Source: Archangium gephyra (lineage in GTDB: Bacteria > Myxococcota > Myxococcia > Myxococcales > Myxococcaceae). From it: a stretch of DNA of 64,000 bases. Where the stretch lies: NCBI RefSeq assembly GCF_001027285.1, contig NZ_CP011509.1:9386501-9450500 (forward strand), written 5' to 3'. The notes beneath the pieces are model-generated. The model made no database searches. It saw only the letters and a list, made by a program, of their open reading frames with translations, and was not told the DNA's origin. This document shows positions 39,336-46,928 of the stretch, piece by piece. Numbering within the stretch: position 1 is the stretch's first letter; each line of letters opens with the position of its first letter. The translations under genes and the position numbers were made by a program.

Positions 39336-41513
39336 CTAGAGCTCCACCTTGAAGTACGTGCCCCCGGCCCGGTACAGCACCGAGGGAGAAGGAACATGCC
39401 CCTGCGCCAGGTCCGTCACCGGCTCCCACTGGAGCGAGCGGCGATCCTGCTGCTCCAGCGGGCCGAGGCCCGTCAACACCACCCCAGCGCCCCGGGTGGC
39501 ACGCAGGACGATGGCCGCGTTCCGCGTACGGCCATTCACCTCGCCGTCCCCGTGCAGGCCCAGCCGGGCGTCGCGGTAGAAGCCGGGGCTGCTGCCTGGA
39601 CAGGCCTGCAGGAGGATGGCGGCAGACTGGCGCATGCCTCGCTCGCTGCCGGCCACGCGGATGGACGCTCCGGGCGGGAAGCGCGCGGGCTGGGTGAAGC
39701 CGGCAATCACCAGTCCAAAGCCCAGCAGCGCCAGCGTGGGCCACACCCAGGCGCCATGGCAGCCCAGGAAGCCCCGGCCCTCGACCTTCCAGCGCAGGCG
39801 CACCGTCTTCTCCTGCGCCTTGAACTCGGGGGTCAGCGGCACCACGCGCAGCACGGCCGAGTCCGGTGACACCTCCCCGGCGCACCGGGGCACCTCCAGG
39901 CAGATGTCGAGCCGCCGGTCCTTGGGATCCAACGCCTCGATGCCCAGCGAAGGAGCCAGGCCGCGCGCATCCTCCTGCCCCAGCGTGTTGAGGAAGCGGA
40001 GCACCAGGCGCGACTGGCAACCGCCGAGCCCCTCGGCGCGCAGCTCCCAGCGGTGCTCCTCGGCACCCTGCGAGCCGCTGAAGTCGAGCTTCTGGCAGGC
40101 CGCCGATACGGAGGCGCCCGCCGTCACGGTGCCGAAGTCCAGCTCCGCCGGCAGCTCCAGCTTCAGCTGGGGACGCACCCGCACCTCGTGCGTGGGCATG
40201 CTCACGGGCCCCTTGGGCGTCTGGAACACGATGGACCAGCTCGCGGCTCCGGGCTCGCCGTAGGTGGCGGAGAACTCGTACCGGTCATCCGCTCGCGGCG
40301 GTCCCCGGTAGCGCTCCTCGCCCGTGTCCACCACGCGGGCCTCCACCTTGGGGTCCGCGAGCAGCGCATCCACCTGCTGCCGGCCCGTCCCCGGCTCCGG
40401 GCGGAGGAGCCGCACCGTGCCCTGGCAGGGCAGTCCGACGTAACAGGTACGCGGCAGCTCCGAGGTGTCGAAGCCGAGCCCCAGGTCACTCACCGTGGCG
40501 GAGACCTCGCCCGCGGGGCACACCACGCGCTCGCCCGTGCGCCCTCCCGCGCTGAAACGCACCTCGCGCGGCTTGGGGGACGCGGGCGGTGTCCACGTGG
40601 CCGAGAGCGCACCATCCGCGCGCAGCACCCGTGGCTGCTCCCCATCCACCTGCACGGTGAACTCCAGCGAGAGGCCCGCGGGCGGAGAAGCCACCGGCAC
40701 CTGTCCCGCCGCATCGAAGAGCCGGGCGCTCAGCGCGATGGCCTGCCCCGACACGAGCGCCTCGTGCTCCGCCGGCTGCACCACGCGCGCCCGGAAACCG
40801 CAGACCTCCACCTTCAGGCCCTGGGCCTCGGAGGCCTCCGCGCGAAGCTTCTCGTTGCGGCCGAGCGACGGCAGCTTGGGGATGAACTCGATGCGGACGG
40901 AGTCGGAGGCGGGAAGGGAGAATCCGGCCGACACGGTGCCGTCCGGCTGCACGGTGCCCGCGTGCTCGGAGCTCTTGCCGCTCGCGTCGGTGACGCGGAA
41001 GGTTCCGCCGGTGAGGGGGCGCGCCGCTCCGCTCTCGTCGCGGACCGCGCCCACCACCGTCACCTTGTCCCCAGCGGTGTAGGGGCCCGGGGAGATGCGC
41101 TCCACCCGGGCCTCGAGCTGCATGGGCGGAGGCGGCGCACCGGGCGTGACGGGCTCGCCGTTGATGACGTGCTCCACCACGTTGCCAGCGCCGTGCTTCT
41201 CCCCGTAGAGCCGCGCGCACTCGTACGGGTCCGCGCGCCGCCAGGTGCCTCGGTTGCGCCGGAGGAACTTCGTCTCACAGGTGGAGTCCTCCTCGTCGTA
41301 ACAGATGAAGCACTCCTGCCCGTTGGTGACCCAGTTGTGGTAGTGCCAGTCCTCGTGCATCTCGCGCACGCTCGGCATGGCGCACGCGGCCAGCACGTCC
41401 GGCGGAGTCCCCTCATAGCCTCCGACACAGTAGGTCTCCCCGGCCTGCGCCCTGGCGGGCATGGCCCACAGGAGCGGTACGAGGGCGATCAGCGCCGCGA
41501 GCGCGCGCAGCAT
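39336..41513 (-). CDS. Large secreted-then-anchored membrane protein sharing the C-terminal module
   Basis: 725 residues from the ATG at 41513, with GGAGG six bases upstream and one base of overlap with the PP2C stop. A signal peptide (MLRALAALIALVPLLWAMPARAQ) leads to a Cys-containing N-terminal region (CVGGYEGTPPDVLAAC, CFICYDEEDSTC), then several beta-sandwich-like domains of bacterial Ig type (GPYTAGDKVTVVGAV, SGQAIALSARLFDAAG). A TM helix near 585-605 and the 118-residue C-terminal module (FPPGASIRVAGSERGMRQSA to VLYRAGGTYFKVEL) match the vWA protein almost without gaps. No vWA motif is visible in this one. It may display a sensor or adhesin region outside while the module works inside. 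Confidence 0.75.
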   Translation of the reverse strand: MLRALAALIALVPLLWAMPARAQAGETYCVGGYEGTPPDVLAACAMPSVREMHEDWHYHNWVTNGQECFICYDEEDSTCETKFLRRNRGTWRRADPYECARLYGEKHGAGNVVEHVINGEPVTPGAPPPPMQLEARVERISPGPYTAGDKVTVVGAVRDESGAARPLTGGTFRVTDASGKSSEHAGTVQPDGTVSAGFSLPASDSVRIEFIPKLPSLGRNEKLRAEASEAQGLKVEVCGFRARVVQPAEHEALVSGQAIALSARLFDAAGQVPVASPPAGLSLEFTVQVDGEQPRVLRADGALSATWTPPASPKPREVRFSAGGRTGERVVCPAGEVSATVSDLGLGFDTSELPRTCYVGLPCQGTVRLLRPEPGTGRQQVDALLADPKVEARVVDTGEERYRGPPRADDRYEFSATYGEPGAASWSIVFQTPKGPVSMPTHEVRVRPQLKLELPAELDFGTVTAGASVSAACQKLDFSGSQGAEEHRWELRAEGLGGCQSRLVLRFLNTLGQEDARGLAPSLGIEALDPKDRRLDICLEVPRCAGEVSPDSAVLRVVPLTPEFKAQEKTVRLRWKVEGRGFLGCHGAWVWPTLALLGFGLVIAGFTQPARFPPGASIRVAGSERGMRQSAAILLQACPGSSPGFYRDARLGLHGDGEVNGRTRNAAIVLRATRGAGVVLTGLGPLEQQDRRSLQWEPVTDLAQGHVPSPSVLYRAGGTYFKVEL

Positions 41514-42739
41514 CACTTTCCTCCGGATTCCGTGACCTGGGGGCTCCCGTTCGGGGCCGGTGCCGGGGTGTGAGGCGTTCCCATCCCCTCGGGAGGTCCG
41601 GACCGGGCCACGCCCGCGTCCTGCTCCGTTCCACCATCCACCGCCACCGCGGAGGAGGTGCCCTGAACGGGCGCTGGCGTCGACGGCTCCGGCGGCGTGT
41701 GGCCCGCTCCCAGCCCCAGGGCGATGCCCACCCCCATGGTCAGGATGCCCGTCGCGAGCAGCCACCACAGGGGAACACGCCGGCCCGCCTTCCCCGAGGA
41801 CACGGCCTCGGCAGGAGCCGCTGGCGTTGGCATCACTGGAGCCATGGGCTCGCGCCTCCGGGGCGCTGGAGCCGGTGCGGCCGGTTCCTCCGGCGCTGCC
41901 GGTACCGGGGGCGCGGGCGCGAGCAGCGGCATGCCGTCCGGGAGCGTCTCCCGCCGGGCCTCCCGGGGGACCTTCACCGCGCGCGGAACCTCGGGCTGTC
42001 CCGCCACGAGCAGGATGACCGTGATGTTGTCGGCCCCCCCGCGCTCGTTGGCCGTCTGGATGAGCCGCGTCACCGCGTCCTGGTAGTCCCGCCCCTCGAT
42101 GAGCGGGTACAGCTCATGGTCCTCGATGAAGTCGTAGAGCCCGTCGCTGCACAGCAGCACCACGTCGCCCGAGCGCAGCTCCAGCGGCTCCGTCCACACC
42201 TCGGGCTTGAAGCTCTTCTGCACGCCCGGGCTGCCCCCCAGCGCCTGCACGAGCACGTGCGAGTCGGGGTGGTTCCGCGCTTCCTCGGCCGTGAGGATGC
42301 CGTGGGCGATCATCTGCGCCACGCGCGTGTGGTCCCGCGTGCGCTCGATCAGCCCGCCCTCGCGGAACTGGTAGAGGCGGCTGTCGCCCACCCAGCCCAC
42401 GTAGCAGCGCGAGCCCATCACCCAGGCGAGGACACCCGTGGTGCCCATGCCCGGCGCGCCCCGGGTGCCCACGGCCTCGAGCACCGCCTGGTTGGCCGCG
42501 ACGAACGCCTCGTAGAGGGCGCGAGGCGGATTGTCGGGCGTGCTGGCGGAGAGCACCTCGACGAGTCGATCGCTGGCGACCTGGCTGGCCACCTCACCGG
42601 CCTCGTGACCGCCCATGCCGTCACAGACGACGAGCAGCCGGGAGCCGTCCGGCTGGGCGCCGATGCGGTAGGAGTCCTCGTTCTGCGAGCGCTGGCGCCC
42701 GACGTCGGAACTCCCGTGGATGTAGAGCGGGAGGCTCAT
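41513..42739 (-). CDS. PP2C-type Ser/Thr phosphatase with membrane anchor
   Basis: 408 residues. Residues 1-245 are a PP2C/PPM phosphatase: GSSDVGRQRSQNEDSY (Asp22), VVCDGMGGHEAGE (Asp40-Gly41), WVGDSRLYQ, LLCSDGLYDF and GGADNITVILL supply all metal-binding Asp residues. A Pro/Ala-rich linker follows, and a TM helix (about 327-347, VPLWWLLATGILTMGVGIALGLG) leads to a Pro/Gly-rich outer tail. It should reverse phosphorylation made by the Ser/Thr kinases, and FHA proteins encoded next to it would read the marks. Its start overlaps the upstream stop by four bases (ATGA), so it is translationally coupled to the vWA-FHA gene. Confidence 0.95.
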   Translation of the reverse strand: MSLPLYIHGSSDVGRQRSQNEDSYRIGAQPDGSRLLVVCDGMGGHEAGEVASQVASDRLVEVLSASTPDNPPRALYEAFVAANQAVLEAVGTRGAPGMGTTGVLAWVMGSRCYVGWVGDSRLYQFREGGLIERTRDHTRVAQMIAHGILTAEEARNHPDSHVLVQALGGSPGVQKSFKPEVWTEPLELRSGDVVLLCSDGLYDFIEDHELYPLIEGRDYQDAVTRLIQTANERGGADNITVILLVAGQPEVPRAVKVPREARRETLPDGMPLLAPAPPVPAAPEEPAAPAPAPRRREPMAPVMPTPAAPAEAVSSGKAGRRVPLWWLLATGILTMGVGIALGLGAGHTPPEPSTPAPVQGTSSAVAVDGGTEQDAGVARSGPPEGMGTPHTPAPAPNGSPQVTESGGK

Positions 42740-44676
42740 TCGTCATCTCCCCTCGCGGGTGCGTAGATGGTTCTCGCCTTCGTCCGAGGGGCTTCGGAGG
42801 ACGGCGCGGCGGCGGCGGGCGCCGTGGGCGGTGCCGCGGCGATGGGAACCTGCGCGGAAGGCTCGGCGGGCTGGAGCCCGGGCTGCACCAGCTTGAGCTC
42901 GAGGTGCTGCGACAGGCGGATGATCTGACCGGGCAGAACCTGGACGCGCTCGCCCGGATTCAGGCGGCGCCCGTCCACGAAGGTGCCGTTGGTGGAGTGC
43001 TCGTCCTTCACGAAGACATTGCCCGCCTTGAAGAGCTGCACCGTCGCGTGGTGGCCGCTGAGCTGGGGCAGGTTGACGGTGAGGTCCATCTCGCCCTGCC
43101 GGGCCCCGATGGTGAACGTGGACTTGTGCACCCGGTAGAACGGCTCCAGTCCGGGAGGCCCCTTGCTCACTACCAGCCGCGTCTCCGGCAGCGTGGCGAA
43201 GGGATCCTTCCACACCGCGGGAGCGGCCGGAGAGGGCTCGGGCTGCGCGGGAGGAGGCTCGGCGGCGGGAGGCGGAGCGGCCGGCTGCGCGGCCACGGGG
43301 GGTGAGGGCTTCTCCACCGGAGCGGCGGTCTGCTCCGGACGGCGCCGCGCCAGCAGCACGATGAGCGCGATCAGCAGCAGCAGCCCCAGCGCGAAGAGGA
43401 GCGCGATCAGCCACCAGGGCAACCCGCTCGAAGCCGCATCGGCACCCGGAGCCCCCGGGCTCCCCGCCATCCCGGGAGCACCCGGCCCTCCGCCCGGCTG
43501 CGTCGCCGTCCCGGGAGTCCCCGGCGTGCCACCGGGCTGCGTCGCCGTCCCGGGGCTGCCAGCCGCCGTGCCCGGTTGCGTCGGGGAACCCGTGCCCGGC
43601 GTGGCTCCCGGCGGGTTCGCGGACCCGGACGTACCGGGCCGGGCCGAGGTGCCAGACTGCGCCTGCGAGGGACCCATGACAACCGTGCCCGGACAGGCGG
43701 CGGTGACGGGGCCCTCTGCCCTCTGCCGGAAGGAGATCGGGTCGCTCCAGGCGGTGGGGGTCTGGCCCACGAGCGCCTCGACGGAGAGCCGGTCCGACGT
43801 CTGCCCGGGCTTCACGCCACAGAAGGCCACGTCCAGCCAGTAGAGGTGCTCCAGCGCGCCCACCAGCCCCGTGACGGCCTGCCGGGCATCGACGTCCCCC
43901 TCCTGGATGTAACGGCCGCCGGAGCCCTCGGCGAGCTGGGACATCTCGTCGAGCCGCTGCGCGATGCCCTTGCCCGCGCTCTGGCCACTGAAGACGACCA
44001 CGTGGATGCGCACGCCCCGCTCACGCGCCTCGCGGGCGAGGTCCTTCACCTTGAGCGCCGCCGACTCCTCGCCCGCATCCGTGAAGACGATGACCTCGCG
44101 AGAACCCCCCCGCTGAAGCGGCAACTCGCGCGCGGCCTCGCGCACCGCCTGCTGGATGTAGAACTTGAGCCGGGTGACGAGCTGATCCGTGCCCCGCGCC
44201 TCGACCCGCGCCAGACATGTCCGGAGCCCGGCGGCGGTGGTCTCCTCGCAGTGGGTGGACTTGCTCTTCCCGAACGTCATCACCGCCACGGTGTGGTTGC
44301 GGGACCGGGCGCCGAGCTCGTCCGCATACGCCTCCGCGAGCTCGAAGGCCTGGGGCCAGTACGTGGAGAACGACTTGGACTGATCAAAGGCCAGGACGGT
44401 GTAGCGGCGCTCCTTGGGAGAGTCGGCCATCCGGGCCACGGCCTTCACCTGCGCGCCGGCTTGATCCACGGCGACGCGGAAGCGATCCGGCGAGGCCCCC
44501 GAGGACCGGAGCTCCTGCTGGAGCGTGGGGTCGGTGACCTCGACCTGGAGCCGCATCTGCCCGTTGGACGCGGGAGGCGCCACGAGCACGGTGAGCCCGT
44601 TGTCGGCGGCGGCCGCGGGTGCGCCCACGAGGAGCGCGGCGAGCAGAACCGCGAGCATGGTGACGGTGCGATGCAT
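42736..44676 (-). CDS. vWA - transmembrane - FHA protein
   Basis: About 646 residues read from the ATG at 44676 (MHRTVTMLAVLLAALLVG), six bases after a GGGGGG tract; in-frame starts at 44682 (ATG) and 44700 (GTG, overlapping the upstream stop) are possible. A signal peptide leads to a vWA-like domain with DQSKS as a MIDAS-like start (in VLAFDQSKSF) and VIVFTDAGEES. A low-complexity Gly/Thr/Pro linker (GTPGTATQPGG units) precedes a TM helix (about 418-440, WWLIALLFALGLLLLIALIVLL). The cytosolic end has an FHA domain with FTIGARQGEMDLTV, LSGHHATVQLF and HSTNGTFVDGRRL. It thus joins an outside vWA to an inside phosphothreonine reader. Confidence 0.9.
   Translation of the reverse strand: MHRTVTMLAVLLAALLVGAPAAAADNGLTVLVAPPASNGQMRLQVEVTDPTLQQELRSSGASPDRFRVAVDQAGAQVKAVARMADSPKERRYTVLAFDQSKSFSTYWPQAFELAEAYADELGARSRNHTVAVMTFGKSKSTHCEETTAAGLRTCLARVEARGTDQLVTRLKFYIQQAVREAARELPLQRGGSREVIVFTDAGEESAALKVKDLAREARERGVRIHVVVFSGQSAGKGIAQRLDEMSQLAEGSGGRYIQEGDVDARQAVTGLVGALEHLYWLDVAFCGVKPGQTSDRLSVEALVGQTPTAWSDPISFRQRAEGPVTAACPGTVVMGPSQAQSGTSARPGTSGSANPPGATPGTGSPTQPGTAAGSPGTATQPGGTPGTPGTATQPGGGPGAPGMAGSPGAPGADAASSGLPWWLIALLFALGLLLLIALIVLLARRRPEQTAAPVEKPSPPVAAQPAAPPPAAEPPPAQPEPSPAAPAVWKDPFATLPETRLVVSKGPPGLEPFYRVHKSTFTIGARQGEMDLTVNLPQLSGHHATVQLFKAGNVFVKDEHSTNGTFVDGRRLNPGERVQVLPGQIIRLSQHLELKLVQPGLQPAEPSAQVPIAAAPPTAPAAAAPSSEAPRTKARTIYAPARGDDE
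43438..43600. repeat. Low-complexity Gly/Pro/Thr repeat region inside the vWA-FHA gene
   Basis: About 160 bases encode imperfect copies of GTATQPGGTPG-like units. Two of the copies share the stretch CTGCGTCGCCGTCCCGGG. The repeat forms the periplasmic linker between the vWA domain and the TM helix; its unit length keeps the frame, so linker length is likely variable between strains. Confidence 0.7.
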
Positions 44677-44696
44677 GGACATCCCCCCTCGCCCGC

Positions 44697-45449
44697 TCAC
44701 TGGGAGCGGCGGGACAGCAGCTGCTCGGGGACGATGACGAGCACGAGGGTCGTCCCGCCCAGGGTGATCACCGATTGGTTCTGCAGGACGATCTGCTCCC
44801 CGTGGACGACGGCGCCATTGACGATGGAGCCATTGCTGGAGACGTCGATGAACGAGGCATCCTCGGCACGGATGAAGAGGAAGGCGTGCTGGCCACTCAC
44901 GCGCCCGTCGTCGATCATCACGTCACAGTCGGCGTTGCGGCCGAGCACGTTGCGCCCGGCGCGCAGCGGGTGGACGCGTCCGGGATCGGTGGGGCCGCGG
45001 TACTCGAAGAGGGCGCCACGCACGAGCCCCGCGGCGGCCGGGCTCTCGCTGCCCGTGTCCACGATGGTCCGGGCCTTGGGACGCGGAGCGGCGGCCGGAG
45101 CGGGAGCAGGCGGAGGCGGCGGCATCGCGGCGGGAGCCGGAGGCGGAGGGGCCGGACGCGTGGGAGGAATGGACGCGGCGGCGAAGGGATCGCGCGGGTC
45201 GAAGGTGGGCCGGGGCGGGGGCGGATTGGCGAAGAAGTCCGCGCCCCGGTGGGCGGGCGGAGGAGGCGCCGCCGGATCCGGCTCGAAGACGGTGTGGCGT
45301 TTCTGATGCGGATTGGCCGGCTGGGGCGGCAGCGGCGCGGGAGCGCTCACGGGGCCCGGGGCGGGCCTGGGAGGCGCCAAATCCATGCCGCACATATCGC
45401 AGTAGGCGGCACCGGCATCATTCTCGTTCTGGCAGGAAGGACAGCGCAT
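44697..45449 (-). CDS. Zinc-ribbon and FHA-domain protein
   Basis: 250 residues, cytosolic. A four-Cys zinc ribbon is at the N-terminus (CPSCQNENDAGAAYCDMCG; C3, C6, C17, C20). A long Pro/Ala-rich linker (about 25-140) contains HTVFEPDP and KARTIVDTG, Thr-containing motifs that resemble kinase target sites. The FHA domain occupies about 150-240 (NVLGRNADCDVMIDDGRVSGQHAF, SSNGSIVNGAVV), with the Arg, Ser, His and Asn residues needed to bind phosphothreonine. It is the first gene of an operon with vWA-FHA, PP2C and the two module-bearing membrane proteins. A TIVDTG-type Thr motif could dock to the FHA of its neighbour. Confidence 0.92.
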   Translation of the reverse strand: MRCPSCQNENDAGAAYCDMCGMDLAPPRPAPGPVSAPAPLPPQPANPHQKRHTVFEPDPAAPPPPAHRGADFFANPPPPRPTFDPRDPFAAASIPPTRPAPPPPAPAAMPPPPPAPAPAAAPRPKARTIVDTGSESPAAAGLVRGALFEYRGPTDPGRVHPLRAGRNVLGRNADCDVMIDDGRVSGQHAFLFIRAEDASFIDVSSNGSIVNGAVVHGEQIVLQNQSVITLGGTTLVLVIVPEQLLSRRSQ

Positions 45450-45589
45450 GAGGGGCGGTCACGACTCTAGGGCACGCCCCGGAGGAAACTCCAGCCGGAC
45501 GAGCCCCCAAGGGCCCTACGAACGAGGTGGGCGTCGATTGCAGACCCCGGAGCGGGCCCGCGCGTTCATGCGCTGGAGAGGAATTCCTC
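45450..45589. promoter_or_regulatory. Divergent promoter region of the FHA/vWA/PP2C operon and a lipoprotein gene
   Basis: A 140-base region between two divergent starts holds the leader of the FHA operon (reading left) and of the lipoprotein gene (reading right). A GAGAGG element about ten bases before the ATG at 45590 is its ribosome binding site. No other motif was assigned. Confidence 0.4.
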
Positions 45590-46555
45590 ATGCGCCCCCG
45601 CCCCACCTGGCCACGCCCCCTCCCCGTCTTCACCTGCCTGATGCTGCTGCTCGCCGGAGCGTGCCTGCCCGGAGTCCGAGCCCCGGCTCCAACGCCTTCA
45701 GAGCCCCCAGCGCCCCCGGCCGAGGCCGCCGCACCGCCCGCTCCACCGCCCGCTCCACCACCGGAGCCACCACCGGAGCCTCCCGCCGAAACCCGCTCCC
45801 TGGCCTGCGTGGCGCGGCCCCCCACCGTGGCGCCGGAGCTGATGCCGCCCCCTCCGGCGGAAAAGGCGTGGCTGCTGCTCCAGCTCTACGAGCTCCCCAC
45901 CCCCTCCGGGCAGGGGACGTCACTCCAGATTCGACTGACCTCGGTGCGGAACTACAGCTGCCTCGGCTACGAAATCCCGTCACGCCTGAGCATGGCCGCG
46001 GGCGAGCTTCGCATCGACGTGGGGAAAGTGAGGTTCCGGCCCGGGCCCTGTCCGGCCGCCATCGGTCCCGCCTCCGGTCTGATCGTGCTGCCCGAGACGG
46101 CACGTGGCACCTTCACGCTTCGCTTGCGGCATGGCGGACAGGAGGACCAGTACCGGCTGGTGGTCGAGCAGGACCGGCTCGAGCTGGCCCCGCTCCGCGC
46201 CCGCTTCTCCGCGACCCTGAGCCCGCTGGTGCTCCTGCGGGCCCCTGAAGGAACACTCCAGCTTCAATGCATCTTCAAGGACTGGGAGAACCGCTGCCGC
46301 GAGCATGCGGCGGCGGGCGGACCCACATGCGCGATGTTCTTCGCGGATCCGGAGATCGCGCGCCTGGAACCCGTGGAGTTGAAGCAGGGCGCGTACTCCC
46401 TGGGAATCTTCAGCTACCCCCAGGGGTGCTTCGTGCGGTCACCCGGGGGAGTGGAGGCCCTGGTCCGCCACATCTCCGAGCACTACCGCGACCCGAGCAC
46501 CTGTCTGTACATCGCGCTCCACACATGGACGGGCGGAGGGTTCAGCAACCTCTGA
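45590..46555 (+). CDS. Pro-rich lipoprotein of unknown function
   Basis: 321 residues from the ATG at 45590 (MRPRPTWPR), using GAGAGG upstream. A lipobox (LLLAGAC) makes the lipid-modified Cys about residue 23. A Pro/Ala/Glu-rich linker (repeats of PPAPPPEPP) of some 45 residues follows, then a globular domain of about 220 residues with scattered Cys residues (NYSCLGYEIPSRL, CIFKDWENRCREHAAAGGPTC, YPQGCFVRSPGG). No domain is recognised; the linker suggests the globular part is held away from the outer membrane. It is convergent with the antitoxin-like gene. Confidence 0.78.
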   Translation: MRPRPTWPRPLPVFTCLMLLLAGACLPGVRAPAPTPSEPPAPPAEAAAPPAPPPAPPPEPPPEPPAETRSLACVARPPTVAPELMPPPPAEKAWLLLQLYELPTPSGQGTSLQIRLTSVRNYSCLGYEIPSRLSMAAGELRIDVGKVRFRPGPCPAAIGPASGLIVLPETARGTFTLRLRHGGQEDQYRLVVEQDRLELAPLRARFSATLSPLVLLRAPEGTLQLQCIFKDWENRCREHAAAGGPTCAMFFADPEIARLEPVELKQGAYSLGIFSYPQGCFVRSPGGVEALVRHISEHYRDPSTCLYIALHTWTGGGFSNL

Positions 46556-46615
46556 TCCGCTCGCGCGAGGTCACGCGGCCCTGGCACCGAGCACCGCCTC
46601 CTGCATCAGCGGATT

Positions 46616-46843
46616 TCACCGCGGCGCATCGAACTCCTCCCATCCATCCGCCTCCCATGCCAGCGGATCCTCCTGGGAAGAGAACTCGTCCGCGGATGGA
46701 GGGGCCGCCCGATAGGCCGCAGTATCCGAAGCACCGCTCTGCGCGGCGGCTCGGAGTGCGAGCTTCGCGAGACGCACCTGCTCGTCGTGAGGGAGCTTCT
46801 GGACGAGCGGCCAGAGATCCTGGGCGGTGAGAGTCTGGCTCAT
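46616..46843 (-). CDS. Small antitoxin-like protein
   Basis: 75 residues from the ATG at 46843 (MSQTLTAQDLW), with GAAGAGG about nine bases upstream. A helical N-terminus (DLWPLVQKLPHDEQVRLAKLALRAA) leads into an acidic, Trp-rich tail (DPLAWEADGWEEF). Such a short acidic tail ending in a W-E-x-x-W-E-x-F pattern is typical of antitoxins that wrap a RelE- or PIN-type toxin. No toxin gene is adjacent; downstream on this strand is only the end of the convergent lipoprotein gene. It is an orphan or a degraded module. Confidence 0.5.
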   Translation of the reverse strand: MSQTLTAQDLWPLVQKLPHDEQVRLAKLALRAAAQSGASDTAAYRAAPPSADEFSSQEDPLAWEADGWEEFDAPR

Positions 46844-46928
46844 GGCAATACCTCTTCTCTCCAATGTGGGGCACGAGTACCCACCATGGCAAGGCTACAC
46901 GAGGAACGGCCGAGCATGCGTCCTCGCA

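Noticed and set aside
41513-41768. Extended N-terminus of the 725-residue membrane protein
   Set aside because: It runs antisense-like through the PP2C gene end in another frame; the ATG at 41513 follows GGAGG and begins with a signal peptide.
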